64,000 bases of DNA from contig JABMMM010000091.1 in assembly GCA_013205565.1 (NCBI GenBank), forward strand, positions 1-64,000. Direction: 5' to 3'. This document shows positions 34,601-43,483 of this stretch, piece after piece; position 1 is the stretch's first letter, and each line of letters opens with the position of its first letter. Position numbers and translations under genes: made by a program. The notes beneath the pieces are model-generated. The model worked only from the letters and a program-made list of their open reading frames with translations, was not told where the DNA came from and ran no database searches. Origin of the DNA: Alcaligenaceae bacterium. GTDB lineage: Bacteria; Pseudomonadota; Gammaproteobacteria; Burkholderiales; Burkholderiaceae_B.

Positions 34601-35534
34601 GCCCACCCAAGGCATCAGCATCGTTCGGGCTCTCTCTTAAGCGCTTCGAAAACTCAGCCTCGGCCACAGCGCGGTCACCACGCTCAAGCGCGGTAAAGCC
34701 AGCTGTGACTACAGGGCTTGCGGCCGCGCCGGTTGCGACTTCAACACGCGTAGTCGCCTCATCACGCATTTTTCGAATTTCGGCATCATCGGGATATTTC
34801 TTTAGGTACGCATCATAAAGAGGCACATCCACCGAGCGTGGCTGCTCAAGCCATACAAGTGACTTACGCCAAAATTCATTTGCCTCGCTTTGTACACTTG
34901 GTATGGTCGACAAACGCGCCAGCTGCTCAATTGCCGTGATGCGCGTTTCGCCAGTGCGAGCCAATAACTTGGCCATCGCTAAAGCAATTTGAGGATCTTC
35001 AGGCGACTCTTTTACCAGCCGTTCTAGACCGCGTCTTGAGGGCTCAAAGCCGTCAGTCGAATACCCTAAAAAGTTGTAATACTCGAGCGCGATATCACCA
35101 ACGGGCTCTTTGCCTGCGAATATCTTTTTATAAATGGCTACGGCCTGATCAGCCTTGCCGCTCTCTTGCAGTAATCTGGCTTCGTAAAGCAATTTTTCAT
35201 TGGCGGGCGCGCGCAGACTTAAGTCTTGCTGCAACATCGTGACATAGCGTCCCGAAGTATCCACTTGTTTGATTTTTTCTACATAGGCCTGCGCAGCTTC
35301 AAGTCGGTTCGAATCGAGCTCAACCATTGCCAAGCCATAAAGCGCACGTGCATCGGAGGGGTTGATAATCAACAGCTTCTTCCAAGCCTCGGCGGCACGC
35401 TCGCCATTGCCTTTCGACTTCCAGTACAACGCCTGTTCAAGCAACACCTTTTGCGCAGCATTCTGCGCAAAACCTGCCTGCGGGGCAAAGGCAAGTAAAA
35501 GACCTAAAGTTAACGTGCTGCGGCGTAAGAACAT
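31680..35534 (-). CDS. bcsC: Cellulose synthase outer-membrane export protein BcsC
   Basis: This protein of about 1284 residues has a signal peptide (MFLRRSTLTLGLLLAFAPQA, cut after FAQ) and a long TPR solenoid to about residue 870. A Ser/Pro/Gly-rich linker follows, then a C-terminal beta-barrel of about 380 residues (from PELFIGLQVRNRNG). BcsC carries the glucan chain through the periplasm and out through the outer membrane. The ATG at 35534 has GGGA six bases upstream; the ATG at 35546 adds four residues but has poorer spacing. Either start overlaps the end of bcsZ. The protein is full length with the barrel intact. Confidence 0.94.
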   Translation of the reverse strand: MFLRRSTLTLGLLLAFAPQAGFAQNAAQKVLLEQALYWKSKGNGERAAEAWKKLLIINPSDARALYGLAMVELDSNRLEAAQAYVEKIKQVDTSGRYVTMLQQDLSLRAPANEKLLYEARLLQESGKADQAVAIYKKIFAGKEPVGDIALEYYNFLGYSTDGFEPSRRGLERLVKESPEDPQIALAMAKLLARTGETRITAIEQLARLSTIPSVQSEANEFWRKSLVWLEQPRSVDVPLYDAYLKKYPDDAEIRKMRDEATTRVEVATGAAASPVVTAGFTALERGDRAVAEAEFSKRLRESPNDADALGGLGIVRLQQNKLDEAQQLLGRAVAQPGGQTWGSALGNVRYLQLVEQASSAQRDGDTTRARTLYQQAARLDPKQSGAQLALAGLQVEAAEYDAAEKTYRAILAQNKKDALALSGLISVLALNNKLAAAQQLLQGVTPEQVGGAAQMNRLKASYSTGLSRAALRRGDSAQAVAELESAMQNDRENPWIRLELAQTYLKQGQTAKARAMFDSLSVGKQTDVSVLFAGALLATQRRDWAGAAALLDRIPAKERSPDMTALQTRVQAYSELNRATNLAQQDRQVEALAVLTNNQASLTKTVELTGALASAYVDIGESAKGLDLLKLAMSGSKQPNAELQLQYASLLLRTNQDAECAKILTAISTRKLSGDEKRSFDDLLFTYSIRQADLLRERGDLTEASSRLVPLLAQRPSDIQVNSAQARLFAAAGEKGKALDVFKDLVAKTPDSVELQLSAAQIATQVKENGLAAASLAKALELAPDDVEVTAAAARMYRAQGRIAKAEELFERAIALQGLPAPASPSDVSTGSPSRVAAGALLSGRPNTPGGQSPNVFSVRGSGPTGDPELLADNMSGTPMTMATELDLIKQERAPELFIGLQVRNRNGTSGGGKLSDVEIPVEMRLPVGDGKLSLSATSVSLNAGAIGTDFYSRSTFGGGPNAAFDQLAGLTGYPNEQTGRGVGWALGYKTLGFTADIGVTPVGFQYSNVTGGVKFDGMLDQENTWYYSISASSRPVVDSVLSFAGTRDSVTGQTWGAVMATGARVQLSKDLGGYGVTGTAGLYSLNGHNVAANTRADASLGMYWNLVKTNDENLTVGVNAASMFYNKNLSNYTYGQGGYFSPQQYYAVTLPISWAQRSGDFSYRISGALGAQKFSQGASDYFPNNGDLQAAANAAMARVLALGGGGTGTATYEAQSQSGVAYNLSAAGEYQLNRYAFLGGLVQLDNSSNYRQWGAGMYLRFSFYPRTGPVLMPMSAYVSPYGL

Positions 35535-36799
35535 GATTTTTCCCATTTAAATTTTGCTTGTCCGTTCTTTAAGAACTGGTACCGGCCCTCTGTCCACCCA
35601 AAGGCAAACAGGCTCAATGCGTAATCGTAATAAGGTGGCCGCACCGGAAACATCATTCGGTCGCTTGCGCTGGCGACTTGCAGTCGGCGCGCGCGTTGCG
35701 CTTGTTCTTCAAAAAGCTGGGTGGCGCCCAAAGCTTTCAAATAGGGCAGCACCGCCGCTGAAAACCCAAAAGGCGCTTGCCCCGAAACCACCCCCGTTGT
35801 CACCAACACATACTCGGGAGGTTGTCTGTTGGCGCGGATGTAAGCCAACATGCCTGGTATTGTTTTGAGCACCTCAGCCGCTAACGGATCATCTTTGGCA
35901 GTCATCCCTGCCCAAAGGTACACGCGGATCGCATCGTAGCTACCTTTGTCAGCGCCCAGCTCATCGATTGCAAAGCGCGCACGCCCCTCTGGGGGACGCT
36001 GATAACTCACCCAGTCCGCGGCAAAGCCTTTAGGACTTGTCGCACTCAATAACCGTGGCGTGTTCTGCGCAATAGCTGTCCAGGGCCCGCCAGGCCTGTG
36101 TTCTGCTAGGCGTCGCAACAGAGGGATAGGCAAATAGCTTGGATTCAAACGCCAGATATCATCCGGTTCGACAAAACTCACTCGGCCAGAGGACAGCATT
36201 TTGCCAAACTCCGGCAAATCAAGAATCAAATACTTTTCAATCGTCGCCAACACCTTGTTACCTTCAGCGGTGTAATCGGGCCGCTGCCAAAGCCGTCCCG
36301 CCTCGAGCAACAGGTAAGCAATCCAGACATCCGAGTCTGACGCCGAGTGCCCATCTAACACCTTCCAGCTGCCGTCTTCGGCCTGACCCCAAAGCCAAGC
36401 GGGCAACCGCGTGTCCAAATCGTTTGCGAACATATTGCGCACAGTCCAACGCCAAATTTTTTCAAAATTAGCCTGGTCGTTGGCAATCAGCGCAAAAAAC
36501 ATGGCATACGACTGCCCTTCAGAGACACTATCGGCCTTTGGCGGGAACGAGTAAATCACGCGGCCATCTGTCGTCACGAAAAACTTCAAGAACTCGGCCC
36601 ACAACGCCCAGTCCTGCGTCGTGCAACGCATACGTGCGGCCTCAGTTTGTGTCTTAGGCGTGGTCGCAGAGGCGGGCGTCGGCACGTCGACGGCACCCGC
36701 TAACGTACACCCGGTTAACCATAAGCTCAAGCCGAGCGCTCGCCACTGACGTGCCAGACTAACAACACCTGCAACCAGCACTTTAGGTTCGACTGCCAC
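35510..36799 (-). CDS. bcsZ: Periplasmic cellulase BcsZ (glycoside hydrolase family 8), probable lipoprotein
   Basis: This 429-residue protein is a family 8 endo-beta-1,4-glucanase of the cellulose operon. The catalytic Glu lies in SEGQSYAMFFALIAND and the conserved Asp in SYDAIRVYLW. It trims glucan during export, affecting fibre assembly. Unlike the usual secreted form, the N-terminus ends in LWLTGC, a good lipobox after a short hydrophobic segment, so it may be anchored as a lipoprotein. The GTG start at 36799 overlaps bcsB by 17 bases, and its 3' end overlaps bcsC. Confidence 0.93.
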   Translation of the reverse strand: MAVEPKVLVAGVVSLARQWRALGLSLWLTGCTLAGAVDVPTPASATTPKTQTEAARMRCTTQDWALWAEFLKFFVTTDGRVIYSFPPKADSVSEGQSYAMFFALIANDQANFEKIWRWTVRNMFANDLDTRLPAWLWGQAEDGSWKVLDGHSASDSDVWIAYLLLEAGRLWQRPDYTAEGNKVLATIEKYLILDLPEFGKMLSSGRVSFVEPDDIWRLNPSYLPIPLLRRLAEHRPGGPWTAIAQNTPRLLSATSPKGFAADWVSYQRPPEGRARFAIDELGADKGSYDAIRVYLWAGMTAKDDPLAAEVLKTIPGMLAYIRANRQPPEYVLVTTGVVSGQAPFGFSAAVLPYLKALGATQLFEEQAQRARRLQVASASDRMMFPVRPPYYDYALSLFAFGWTEGRYQFLKNGQAKFKWEKSCSYAAAR

Positions 36800-39287
36800 G
36801 TTTCACACCATCGGCAACAGCTAAACGACGTTTGGCCAATGAACGCAAAAACACGAAGGCTACGATCGCCAACAACAGTGCAGCGATTAAGGCTGTCAAC
36901 GAAAACAGGCTCAGACTTCTTGACAGCGTCCACTGCGTTTGCTCAAACCAACCAAGACGGCCGATGTGATACGACTGCTCGGCAACAAGCGACTCAATTT
37001 TTTGGGCACGCACCAAAGCAAGACTGCCTTCAAGCTGTTTGTCGTAACCCTCACCACCGATCAAGGCACTGATACCATCGCGTAGCCCTTGCGCCTCGAC
37101 ACCCCAAACCAAGACGGCGCTTCGACCGCCTTTAAGCGGCGACTCGAAGCCGGCGAACAAAGCGCCATCAGCGACGCTACTAAAAGTCAGCTCTGAGCGC
37201 GCTTGGCGCAGGTTGGCAGCGGAATCCGGACTGACGAACTGACGTGCCTCGTACATCAGATCCGAGAGGCTCAGGCGCTTGGCGCCCCCTAAACTGCCAG
37301 GCAATGCACTCGCCCACTGCTTGAGCAGGGGTTGATTCGACCCCGAGGCAATCAACAGTAAGTCTTTATCGGCGACGGTCGCGATCCGCTCGGCCTGGGT
37401 CACAGTGATCGCCGTGCCGGGATAACCCGTCGATTCACCCAACCGACCCAGCAATTCGAGGTAGGTCGAATACTCTTGCAAGCTTGGACTGTCGGGTAAC
37501 ACCACCGCGGTTTGCGACAGATCCGCTAGACGCGTAAATGGAAACCCGAGCGTGTGAAACGCGCGCAAATCCGGCATCGCCATAAAATGCGAAAAACCCG
37601 AAATATCAAGTGTCGAACTTGGCTCGATCGCACCGCGCATGTTGTCAACAATGATGTCACCACACTCGCCCGTCTTGATAAAATCGTACTGATAGCGTAA
37701 CTGCAACTGCGATCTTGGATACAAGGCCGTCAGCGGAACGGTTAGTTTTCCGGCCATCGATTGTGTCTCGTCGGCTTGCAGTTTTTCAAGCGCCGTGCCC
37801 TCGCCCCAAACACGTGAGCGCACTTTACCGTACAGGCTATCATCAAGCGTCAAGCGCTCGAGCGGAAACAAAATAAATGACTTCAGTAACTGATCATTCA
37901 AACTGATCGTCAGTGAAGAGTTTTTGGATGTTGGCTGAGGTGTGTAGCGATATTTCAAATCAATCGGCACGCCTGCAGTCTTTGCGCTGTACAAATCGGG
38001 TGGAACGCGAACGTTCAGTCTTATCGCGCCTGGGTCGTAACCCGTCACGTTGAGAGTCTGGGCCGAACTCAATTCACCAAATTTCACCGCACGATCCGAA
38101 GGCAACCAGTTGGGGGCGTCATAAGGCCTGCGAGCCGCAAGATCGGTTAGGCCTGTGATGGCAGCAGTTTGCCCAGACAACACCGAGCCCCCTAGGGCCA
38201 AGGCGCTTGCCGCCTTTTTGAGCTCAGTACTATCGCGTCCCATCACCAGCAACAGCTTACCAAAGGGATCCGTTGGGTTGGTCACAACAGAAATCGTGGG
38301 ACCCGAGATTGCAGCGATCTGAACACCGGACAGCGCAGGCCTGGCGTTTGCCACTAAAACAACAGCATTACCTTTTGCTGGCAACGTGTTTAAGGTCACC
38401 GGGAATCTCGCTCCGCGACCACTGGCTAACGCACCAAACCAAGACGATAGTGTGCCGCTTGCCTCAAGCATCGCGTTATCCAGCGCACCCACAAAGACAA
38501 ATGGCAAACTCAACGAACGCGCATCGCGCTGGTCCATAAAAGGCAGTGGCAACAACGACAAGTCGTTAGGCAACGCGATGGCCTGCGTCACAAGTTCAAG
38601 CGTGCTTTTATTGCTGACAGTTGCCCATAAGCCGTTATTGGTGGGATCTTCGCACTGCAACGTCGTGCGACCGATCAGCTGTAGCGTCAATTGGTTGTAG
38701 TCTGAAATCAGACGCACCGGCAGTTCAAGCGTACGCTCGAGGTTTTTTCCGCTGTCTGCCCGATCGATCGGCAGGCTTGCCGCGACATCGCCATTGATCA
38801 AGACGTTTAATTGCGAGCCGTCGTTTAACAACGCAGGGGAGAAGCCATAGCTCAAGGTCAGCGTGGCTTTTGAAATCACTTCATCGGCCCGTACATTAAA
38901 CCGAACACCATCGCGCCCATCTGCACCCCGGAGTGCTAACGCACTATTTGCACCCAATTGCCTCAAAGTCTGCTTAATCGTTCGGGTCCCCTCATCCGAA
39001 TTGACCGCTGCCGAAGATTCACGCGGTGTCACTGCCGCTGGTATCAATGGCGCCGAAACGGCTGGCGCAGGCACGACCGGACGTGACGTCACAGGCGCAG
39101 GAATCGACACAGACGGGCTAGCCGTCTGCGCAACGGCTTGCGCTCCCAGGCCACAGGCGACAGACACCCCGAGCAGCGACACACACAGTCGCAAAAGCTT
39201 AAGGGTGTTCAACTCAAACCCTTTGACAGAACAAATCTCTTTCATTACCGACTCTTGTGAAGGGTGCTTAAGTGCAATAGGATTCAT
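36783..39287 (-). CDS. bcsB: Cellulose synthase periplasmic subunit BcsB
   Basis: This 834-residue protein has an N-terminal signal region (LKLLRLCVSLLGVSVACGLG) and a Pro/Ala-rich linker. The large periplasmic body follows (SFVFVGALD-like and SALPGSLGG segments), with a C-terminal transmembrane helix (LTALIAALLLAIVAFVFL) that docks onto BcsA. BcsB guides the nascent glucan across the periplasm and is needed for BcsA activity. Its ATG at 39287 overlaps the bcsA stop (TAATG). A second in-frame ATG 14 codons later is also possible. The bcsZ gene starts inside its last codons. Confidence 0.93.
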   Translation of the reverse strand: MNPIALKHPSQESVMKEICSVKGFELNTLKLLRLCVSLLGVSVACGLGAQAVAQTASPSVSIPAPVTSRPVVPAPAVSAPLIPAAVTPRESSAAVNSDEGTRTIKQTLRQLGANSALALRGADGRDGVRFNVRADEVISKATLTLSYGFSPALLNDGSQLNVLINGDVAASLPIDRADSGKNLERTLELPVRLISDYNQLTLQLIGRTTLQCEDPTNNGLWATVSNKSTLELVTQAIALPNDLSLLPLPFMDQRDARSLSLPFVFVGALDNAMLEASGTLSSWFGALASGRGARFPVTLNTLPAKGNAVVLVANARPALSGVQIAAISGPTISVVTNPTDPFGKLLLVMGRDSTELKKAASALALGGSVLSGQTAAITGLTDLAARRPYDAPNWLPSDRAVKFGELSSAQTLNVTGYDPGAIRLNVRVPPDLYSAKTAGVPIDLKYRYTPQPTSKNSSLTISLNDQLLKSFILFPLERLTLDDSLYGKVRSRVWGEGTALEKLQADETQSMAGKLTVPLTALYPRSQLQLRYQYDFIKTGECGDIIVDNMRGAIEPSSTLDISGFSHFMAMPDLRAFHTLGFPFTRLADLSQTAVVLPDSPSLQEYSTYLELLGRLGESTGYPGTAITVTQAERIATVADKDLLLIASGSNQPLLKQWASALPGSLGGAKRLSLSDLMYEARQFVSPDSAANLRQARSELTFSSVADGALFAGFESPLKGGRSAVLVWGVEAQGLRDGISALIGGEGYDKQLEGSLALVRAQKIESLVAEQSYHIGRLGWFEQTQWTLSRSLSLFSLTALIAALLLAIVAFVFLRSLAKRRLAVADGVKRGSRT

Positions 39288-41455
39288 TACGCTCGCCGCT
39301 TAGAGAACGCGCTGCGCAGGCCGCTATGCATCAAGCCAGACAAATTAACCAAGCCATGACGTAACACATTCCTTATCGAGTGCATGGGCTTGTCGTCAGT
39401 GTGCTTGTCCCACTCGGTGGCCCACATGTCAGCGCGGCCGAAGGTCATTTTGGCCAACTCTTTTGTTTGCTTGAGTGTTAACGAATCGTCAAATTGGATC
39501 CCGACAAACTGACCGCCGGTCTGCACTGTTCCTGGAAACACCGATTCTTTGTCGCCTCGAAAGATTGAAACGTGGACGCGTTCACCGATCTCCCACTTGA
39601 TGCCAGCATTGGCGGGCAGCTTCAACCCAAGACCCGTACTCGAAAAATTTGCAGTGTCACAAATCACTGTACGTCCGTTTTGACGCGACACCGTAGCCGG
39701 AAAAGACGCTTTAATGCGTGGCGTGTGGCGAATTTGACGCGCTTCGTTTGCAACATACGCGCTCGCTGCCAGAATCACCGTGTTGTAGATCACCCAGACA
39801 CCATTGATCAGTGCGGTGAGGGGTTGGTCCGATCCGCGTATCAACTCGGTGACACAAAAAATTGCACAAATCCCGTTGATCGCTAACAACAACACATAGG
39901 GCACAGCCATCTTCCAGTCGTAATACTCTTCGTCGATTTTTCCGCCTTTCGCGGTCACGTTGAATTTTCCCCACTTTGGATTCAGCAAGGCCATCAGTAC
40001 CGGCATCGAGATGTACCACGCCAAAACGGTCTCATAGACCTCGTTCCAAAACGAATGTCGATGGTTGCCTTGGATTTTTGAATTTGTCATACTTGCCAGC
40101 ACAATCGCAGGTAAGGCGTAGGCTAAGACCATCGAGGTCGTTGCGGTAAAAACCTGCGCTCCAAATACCAGATACGCCACCGGCGCGCTCAAGAAAATCA
40201 AACGAGGCAGTCCATAAAAAAAGTGCAACATCGCGTTGACGTAGCAAAGTCTTTGACCTAAGGTCAAGCCTGGACCAAACAGCGGATTATCAATCCTGAA
40301 AATCTGAGCCATCCCACGCGCCCAGCGAATTCTTTGACCCACATGGCTTGACAAGTTTTCAGTTGCGAGGCCCGCCGCCTGTGGCACGGCCAGATATGCC
40401 ATGTTGTAGCCCTTGCGACTCATCTTCAAGGCCGTGTGAGCATCTTCTGTCACCGTTTCGATGGCGACACCACCAATCTCTTCTAACGGTGCGCGTCGTA
40501 GGACCGCGCACGACCCGCAAAAAAATGAAGCGTTCCAGATATCATTACCATCCTGCACTAAGCCATAGAACAGTTGACCCTCATTAGGCACTTTTCCGTG
40601 CGTTTCAAGATTTCTTTCAAAAGGGTCTGGAGAAAAGAAAAAATGGGGCGTCTGCACCATCGCTAATTTAGGATCGCGTAAAAACGAGCCCATCGACAAT
40701 TGCAAAAATGAACGTGTCGGGATGTGATCGCAGTCAAAGATCGCGACAAAATCGCCGGTCGTGCGCTTGAGCGCTTCGTTCAAATTTCCGGCTTTTGCGT
40801 TCCGGTTGTTATCACGCGTCAAATAAATGGCACCGCAGGTTTCGGCAAACTCTTTGAATTCCTGGCGTCGGCCATCATCGAGCAGATAGACTCGTAGCTT
40901 ATCTGCTGGCCAATCCATCGTCAGGGCCGCCAAAACAGACAGCCGAACAACCTGTAACGATTCGTTATAAGTTGGAATAAACACATCTACGCTTGGCCAC
41001 TCAGTTGTGGGCTGATCGATCATCACGGGTTGGCGCTCAAGTGGCCAGGCCGTTTGAACGTATCCAAGAATTAAACAGGTGATCCCATATAGTTCTGCAA
41101 AGAGCAGAAGATAACCAAAAATAAAATCAGCCGTGGTGTCGAACTCAAGCGTAGTCGTCAAACGCCAATACAAGTATCTCAAGGTCATCAATAACGAGAT
41201 ACCAATCATAATGAGAATGCCACCTCGCCCCCATGCGAACTTACGAATCTTCGAGGACACCACAAACGCTAGCACAGCGATCGTCGTTTGCTGCAAGAGG
41301 TCTAGAGGCACAGCAACCACGATCGCCATCAGGACAACCGTCAAGGCCGCAGCGCCCGCGCGCAGCAGACCACTGTTCCAGTACGGGGCATCAACGAGTC
41401 TTTTAGCTGCACGGACCAGCTTCTCAGACATCTCAGTCATCGCAAACAGGCTCAT
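39287..41455 (-). CDS. bcsA: Cellulose synthase catalytic subunit BcsA, c-di-GMP-activated
   Basis: This 722-residue inner-membrane family 2 glycosyltransferase shows LLDDGRR (about residue 190), DCDHIPT (about 240), TEDAHT (about 336) and QRIRWARG (about 372), the D, DxD, TED and QxxRW motifs. Transmembrane helices flank this domain. The C-terminal PilZ domain keeps both c-di-GMP contact motifs, RHTPR (RxxxR) and NFSSTG (near residue 575 onward). It should polymerise UDP-glucose into beta-1,4-glucan when c-di-GMP is bound. Its ATG overlaps the bcsQ stop by 4 bases, and bcsB follows with TAATG coupling. Confidence 0.96.
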   Translation of the reverse strand: MSLFAMTEMSEKLVRAAKRLVDAPYWNSGLLRAGAAALTVVLMAIVVAVPLDLLQQTTIAVLAFVVSSKIRKFAWGRGGILIMIGISLLMTLRYLYWRLTTTLEFDTTADFIFGYLLLFAELYGITCLILGYVQTAWPLERQPVMIDQPTTEWPSVDVFIPTYNESLQVVRLSVLAALTMDWPADKLRVYLLDDGRRQEFKEFAETCGAIYLTRDNNRNAKAGNLNEALKRTTGDFVAIFDCDHIPTRSFLQLSMGSFLRDPKLAMVQTPHFFFSPDPFERNLETHGKVPNEGQLFYGLVQDGNDIWNASFFCGSCAVLRRAPLEEIGGVAIETVTEDAHTALKMSRKGYNMAYLAVPQAAGLATENLSSHVGQRIRWARGMAQIFRIDNPLFGPGLTLGQRLCYVNAMLHFFYGLPRLIFLSAPVAYLVFGAQVFTATTSMVLAYALPAIVLASMTNSKIQGNHRHSFWNEVYETVLAWYISMPVLMALLNPKWGKFNVTAKGGKIDEEYYDWKMAVPYVLLLAINGICAIFCVTELIRGSDQPLTALINGVWVIYNTVILAASAYVANEARQIRHTPRIKASFPATVSRQNGRTVICDTANFSSTGLGLKLPANAGIKWEIGERVHVSIFRGDKESVFPGTVQTGGQFVGIQFDDSLTLKQTKELAKMTFGRADMWATEWDKHTDDKPMHSIRNVLRHGLVNLSGLMHSGLRSAFSKRRA

Positions 41456-42234
41456 CAGGCAGCGACTCCGGCAAGGGCAGGATTCAGCAAGCGCTCGACG
41501 GCTTCGACGCAGTTTTTCATGTCATGCGCACCACGACTCAGTGGATCATAATCCTGCAGGTCTTTGCTGTAGGCTAAAGCCTCGGGGATGGCCTGATCTT
41601 GATGAATCAGAGCAATTGATTTTTTACCAAACTTTGCGATCATCATATCTGTCACGTCGTCTGCCAGTTGTTTGACACGATCCACTTGATTAATCAGAAG
41701 CAAGTAGCCAAGAAAGTTTTTACGGCGCGAACAATACTGCTTCATCAAACTCATGATTTGGGGTAAGGTGGCGTAAGACGCAGCATCGGGTAAGGCTACG
41801 ACAATCGCCGCGTTGGCAGCCGACAAAGCTTGGGTTAAATACACCGAGGCTCCTGGCGGCGTGTCGAGCACCACGATGCAATCTTCCGCCAAGCCTAATA
41901 ATCCGAGTTGGGTGCGAAGCAGGTTCGGATCTTCGCGAAGATCCTGCTCAAAATCGAGCCGATCGCTTTCATCAATCGATCCATAGGGCAAAACGTAGTC
42001 CCCCGTATTGCCTTGAACAACGCTGGCACGCCAATCATCGCCAGCCAGTACTGCGCGCGCGAGCCCGCCAACGTGCCTTGGAGACACGCCAAAGTGTAAG
42101 CGCAACGCGTTTTGCGGATCGAGATCGACGGCAAGGACGCTTTTTCCCAGACGACGCAAACCGGCACACAGATTCGCGCTGACGGTAGTTTTCCCGACTC
42201 CACCTTTACCGGAAACAATTGCAATAATTTTCAC
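41455..42234 (-). CDS. bcsQ: Cellulose biosynthesis ParA/MinD-like ATPase BcsQ
   Basis: This 259-residue protein has the deviant Walker A of the MinD/ParA class (SGKGGVGKTT at residues 8-17), VDLDPQNAL, and VLDTPPGAS for the Walker B region. BcsQ is a cytoplasmic ATPase that helps localise the cellulose synthase, usually to a cell pole. The GTG start at 42234 overlaps the bcsP stop (GTGA), and the stop overlaps the bcsA ATG, so translation through the operon is tightly coupled. Confidence 0.94.
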   Translation of the reverse strand: MKIIAIVSGKGGVGKTTVSANLCAGLRRLGKSVLAVDLDPQNALRLHFGVSPRHVGGLARAVLAGDDWRASVVQGNTGDYVLPYGSIDESDRLDFEQDLREDPNLLRTQLGLLGLAEDCIVVLDTPPGASVYLTQALSAANAAIVVALPDAASYATLPQIMSLMKQYCSRRKNFLGYLLLINQVDRVKQLADDVTDMMIAKFGKKSIALIHQDQAIPEALAYSKDLQDYDPLSRGAHDMKNCVEAVERLLNPALAGVAA

Positions 42235-43406
42235 GTGCGCTTCATCCGTTCAAACAACAAAGATTTTTTACCACCGGCAAGCGCAGTGGGTGCCTCGCTG
42301 CCGCCTGATAACCGACTAAATAATGCTGCAAGAGGCTGAGGCTCTCCGGTCGCCCTCATACGCATGTGCGTAAGAGACACCACCGAAACTGACTCTGAAA
42401 AAAGCATTGGCGTGGCTTTTACAAGCGAACGAGGTGCCGTGGGTGTCGTCACGGCTTGTGGCTTGGCTTGAATTGGTTCGACAGCCGTCACGGCCGGTGC
42501 TCGCCGACGGCTAGACACAATTACCGGAATCGGCTCCTCGTCAGCAAACGCGTCTAAACCTGTACTTTCTTGCTCGTAGTCGGCTGCAGCCTCGTCCATC
42601 AGAGACTCGGCTAAAGTCGCCTCTGTAAAAATCGAAGCGGGTACTCCTACAAACGCGACTTTGGTGTCGTCCTGAAAGATCGAACTAGTCACTTTGCTCA
42701 CCACCTTGTTGTTGCCGTCAGCGCTCGAGGACTGCTGCTGTACCACCGCTTTCACAGGTGCTACCTGTAACGGTCTAGCCGCGAGAACAGGCGCAGCTTG
42801 CTTGGTTGGTTCAGCTTGCTTGGTTGGTTCAGCTTGCTTGGTCAGTTCAGCTTGCTCACTTAGTTCAGCTTGTTCCTCTCTGGCCGCGTCTTGGTCGCGC
42901 AAGGCTTGTGCGACTTGGGCGGCTTGAGCTTCTTTGACCATTTGTGCTTCGTGGGCCGCCTGCGAGGCTAACGCTGCCTGTGCGGCGATTTCGATTTGGG
43001 CGGGCGTGCGCTCGGGCGCCACCCAGCCGGTATCGACGGTGTTCGTTGCGGGTTCTACTGGCACAACCTCGTGCGTGTCGTGCGTTGCCAACGGCCAGAC
43101 TGGCTTAAAGCCTGGATCGGCTAACGCTGCCACCGCCTCTGCAGCCTGGGCATGTGCCAAGGGATCATGTGCCGCGATGTCTACTTCGATCTCTTCTTCG
43201 AAGACCACCACTGGTGGGCGCGCACGAGGAGGTCGTTTCTTTTGATCCACCGGGGGCGGCACAAAATCCGCATCGTGCATGGCAGCGATAAGTGGCCAAC
43301 GGTCATTGGCCTGAGCGAGTTCTTCGTCACGCACCACTTCACGATACTGGTTAGGGTTTTGTCCTAACGTTTTATAGAGATTCGCAATGTCGTTTGAATC
43401 TTTCAT
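42231..43406 (-). CDS. bcsP: Cellulose operon accessory protein BcsP (BcsR-like N-terminus)
   Basis: This 391-residue, mostly low-complexity protein starts with a BcsR/BcsP-like segment: DIANLYKTLGQ, YREVVRDEEL and RWPLIAAM. A long Ala/Pro/Glu-rich region with the 18-bp repeats QAEPTK (about residues 170-205) follows. A short conserved tail near residues 345-390 includes PLAALFSRLSGG. BcsP-type proteins are cytoplasmic accessory factors of type I cellulose operons, probably helping BcsQ and the synthase. The ATG at 43406 has AAGGG upstream and was preferred over a start 16 codons earlier that is not family-like. Confidence 0.8.
   Translation of the reverse strand: MKDSNDIANLYKTLGQNPNQYREVVRDEELAQANDRWPLIAAMHDADFVPPPVDQKKRPPRARPPVVVFEEEIEVDIAAHDPLAHAQAAEAVAALADPGFKPVWPLATHDTHEVVPVEPATNTVDTGWVAPERTPAQIEIAAQAALASQAAHEAQMVKEAQAAQVAQALRDQDAAREEQAELSEQAELTKQAEPTKQAEPTKQAAPVLAARPLQVAPVKAVVQQQSSSADGNNKVVSKVTSSIFQDDTKVAFVGVPASIFTEATLAESLMDEAAADYEQESTGLDAFADEEPIPVIVSSRRRAPAVTAVEPIQAKPQAVTTPTAPRSLVKATPMLFSESVSVVSLTHMRMRATGEPQPLAALFSRLSGGSEAPTALAGGKKSLLFERMKRT
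42796..42885. repeat. 18-bp coding tandem repeats inside bcsP
   Basis: About five 18-bp units encode Gln-Ala-Glu-(Pro/Leu)-(Thr/Ser)-(Lys/Glu). The first two (42796-42813 and 42814-42831) are identical on the plus strand and the later ones diverge. Copy number could vary without shifting the frame. Confidence 0.75.
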
Positions 43407-43483
43407 CAGCACTACCCTTTCGAAAATCGGCCTTTGCTTGATTTGACTCAGCAAACAAAGAGGGCCGACGTGGCTTTGTGTGG

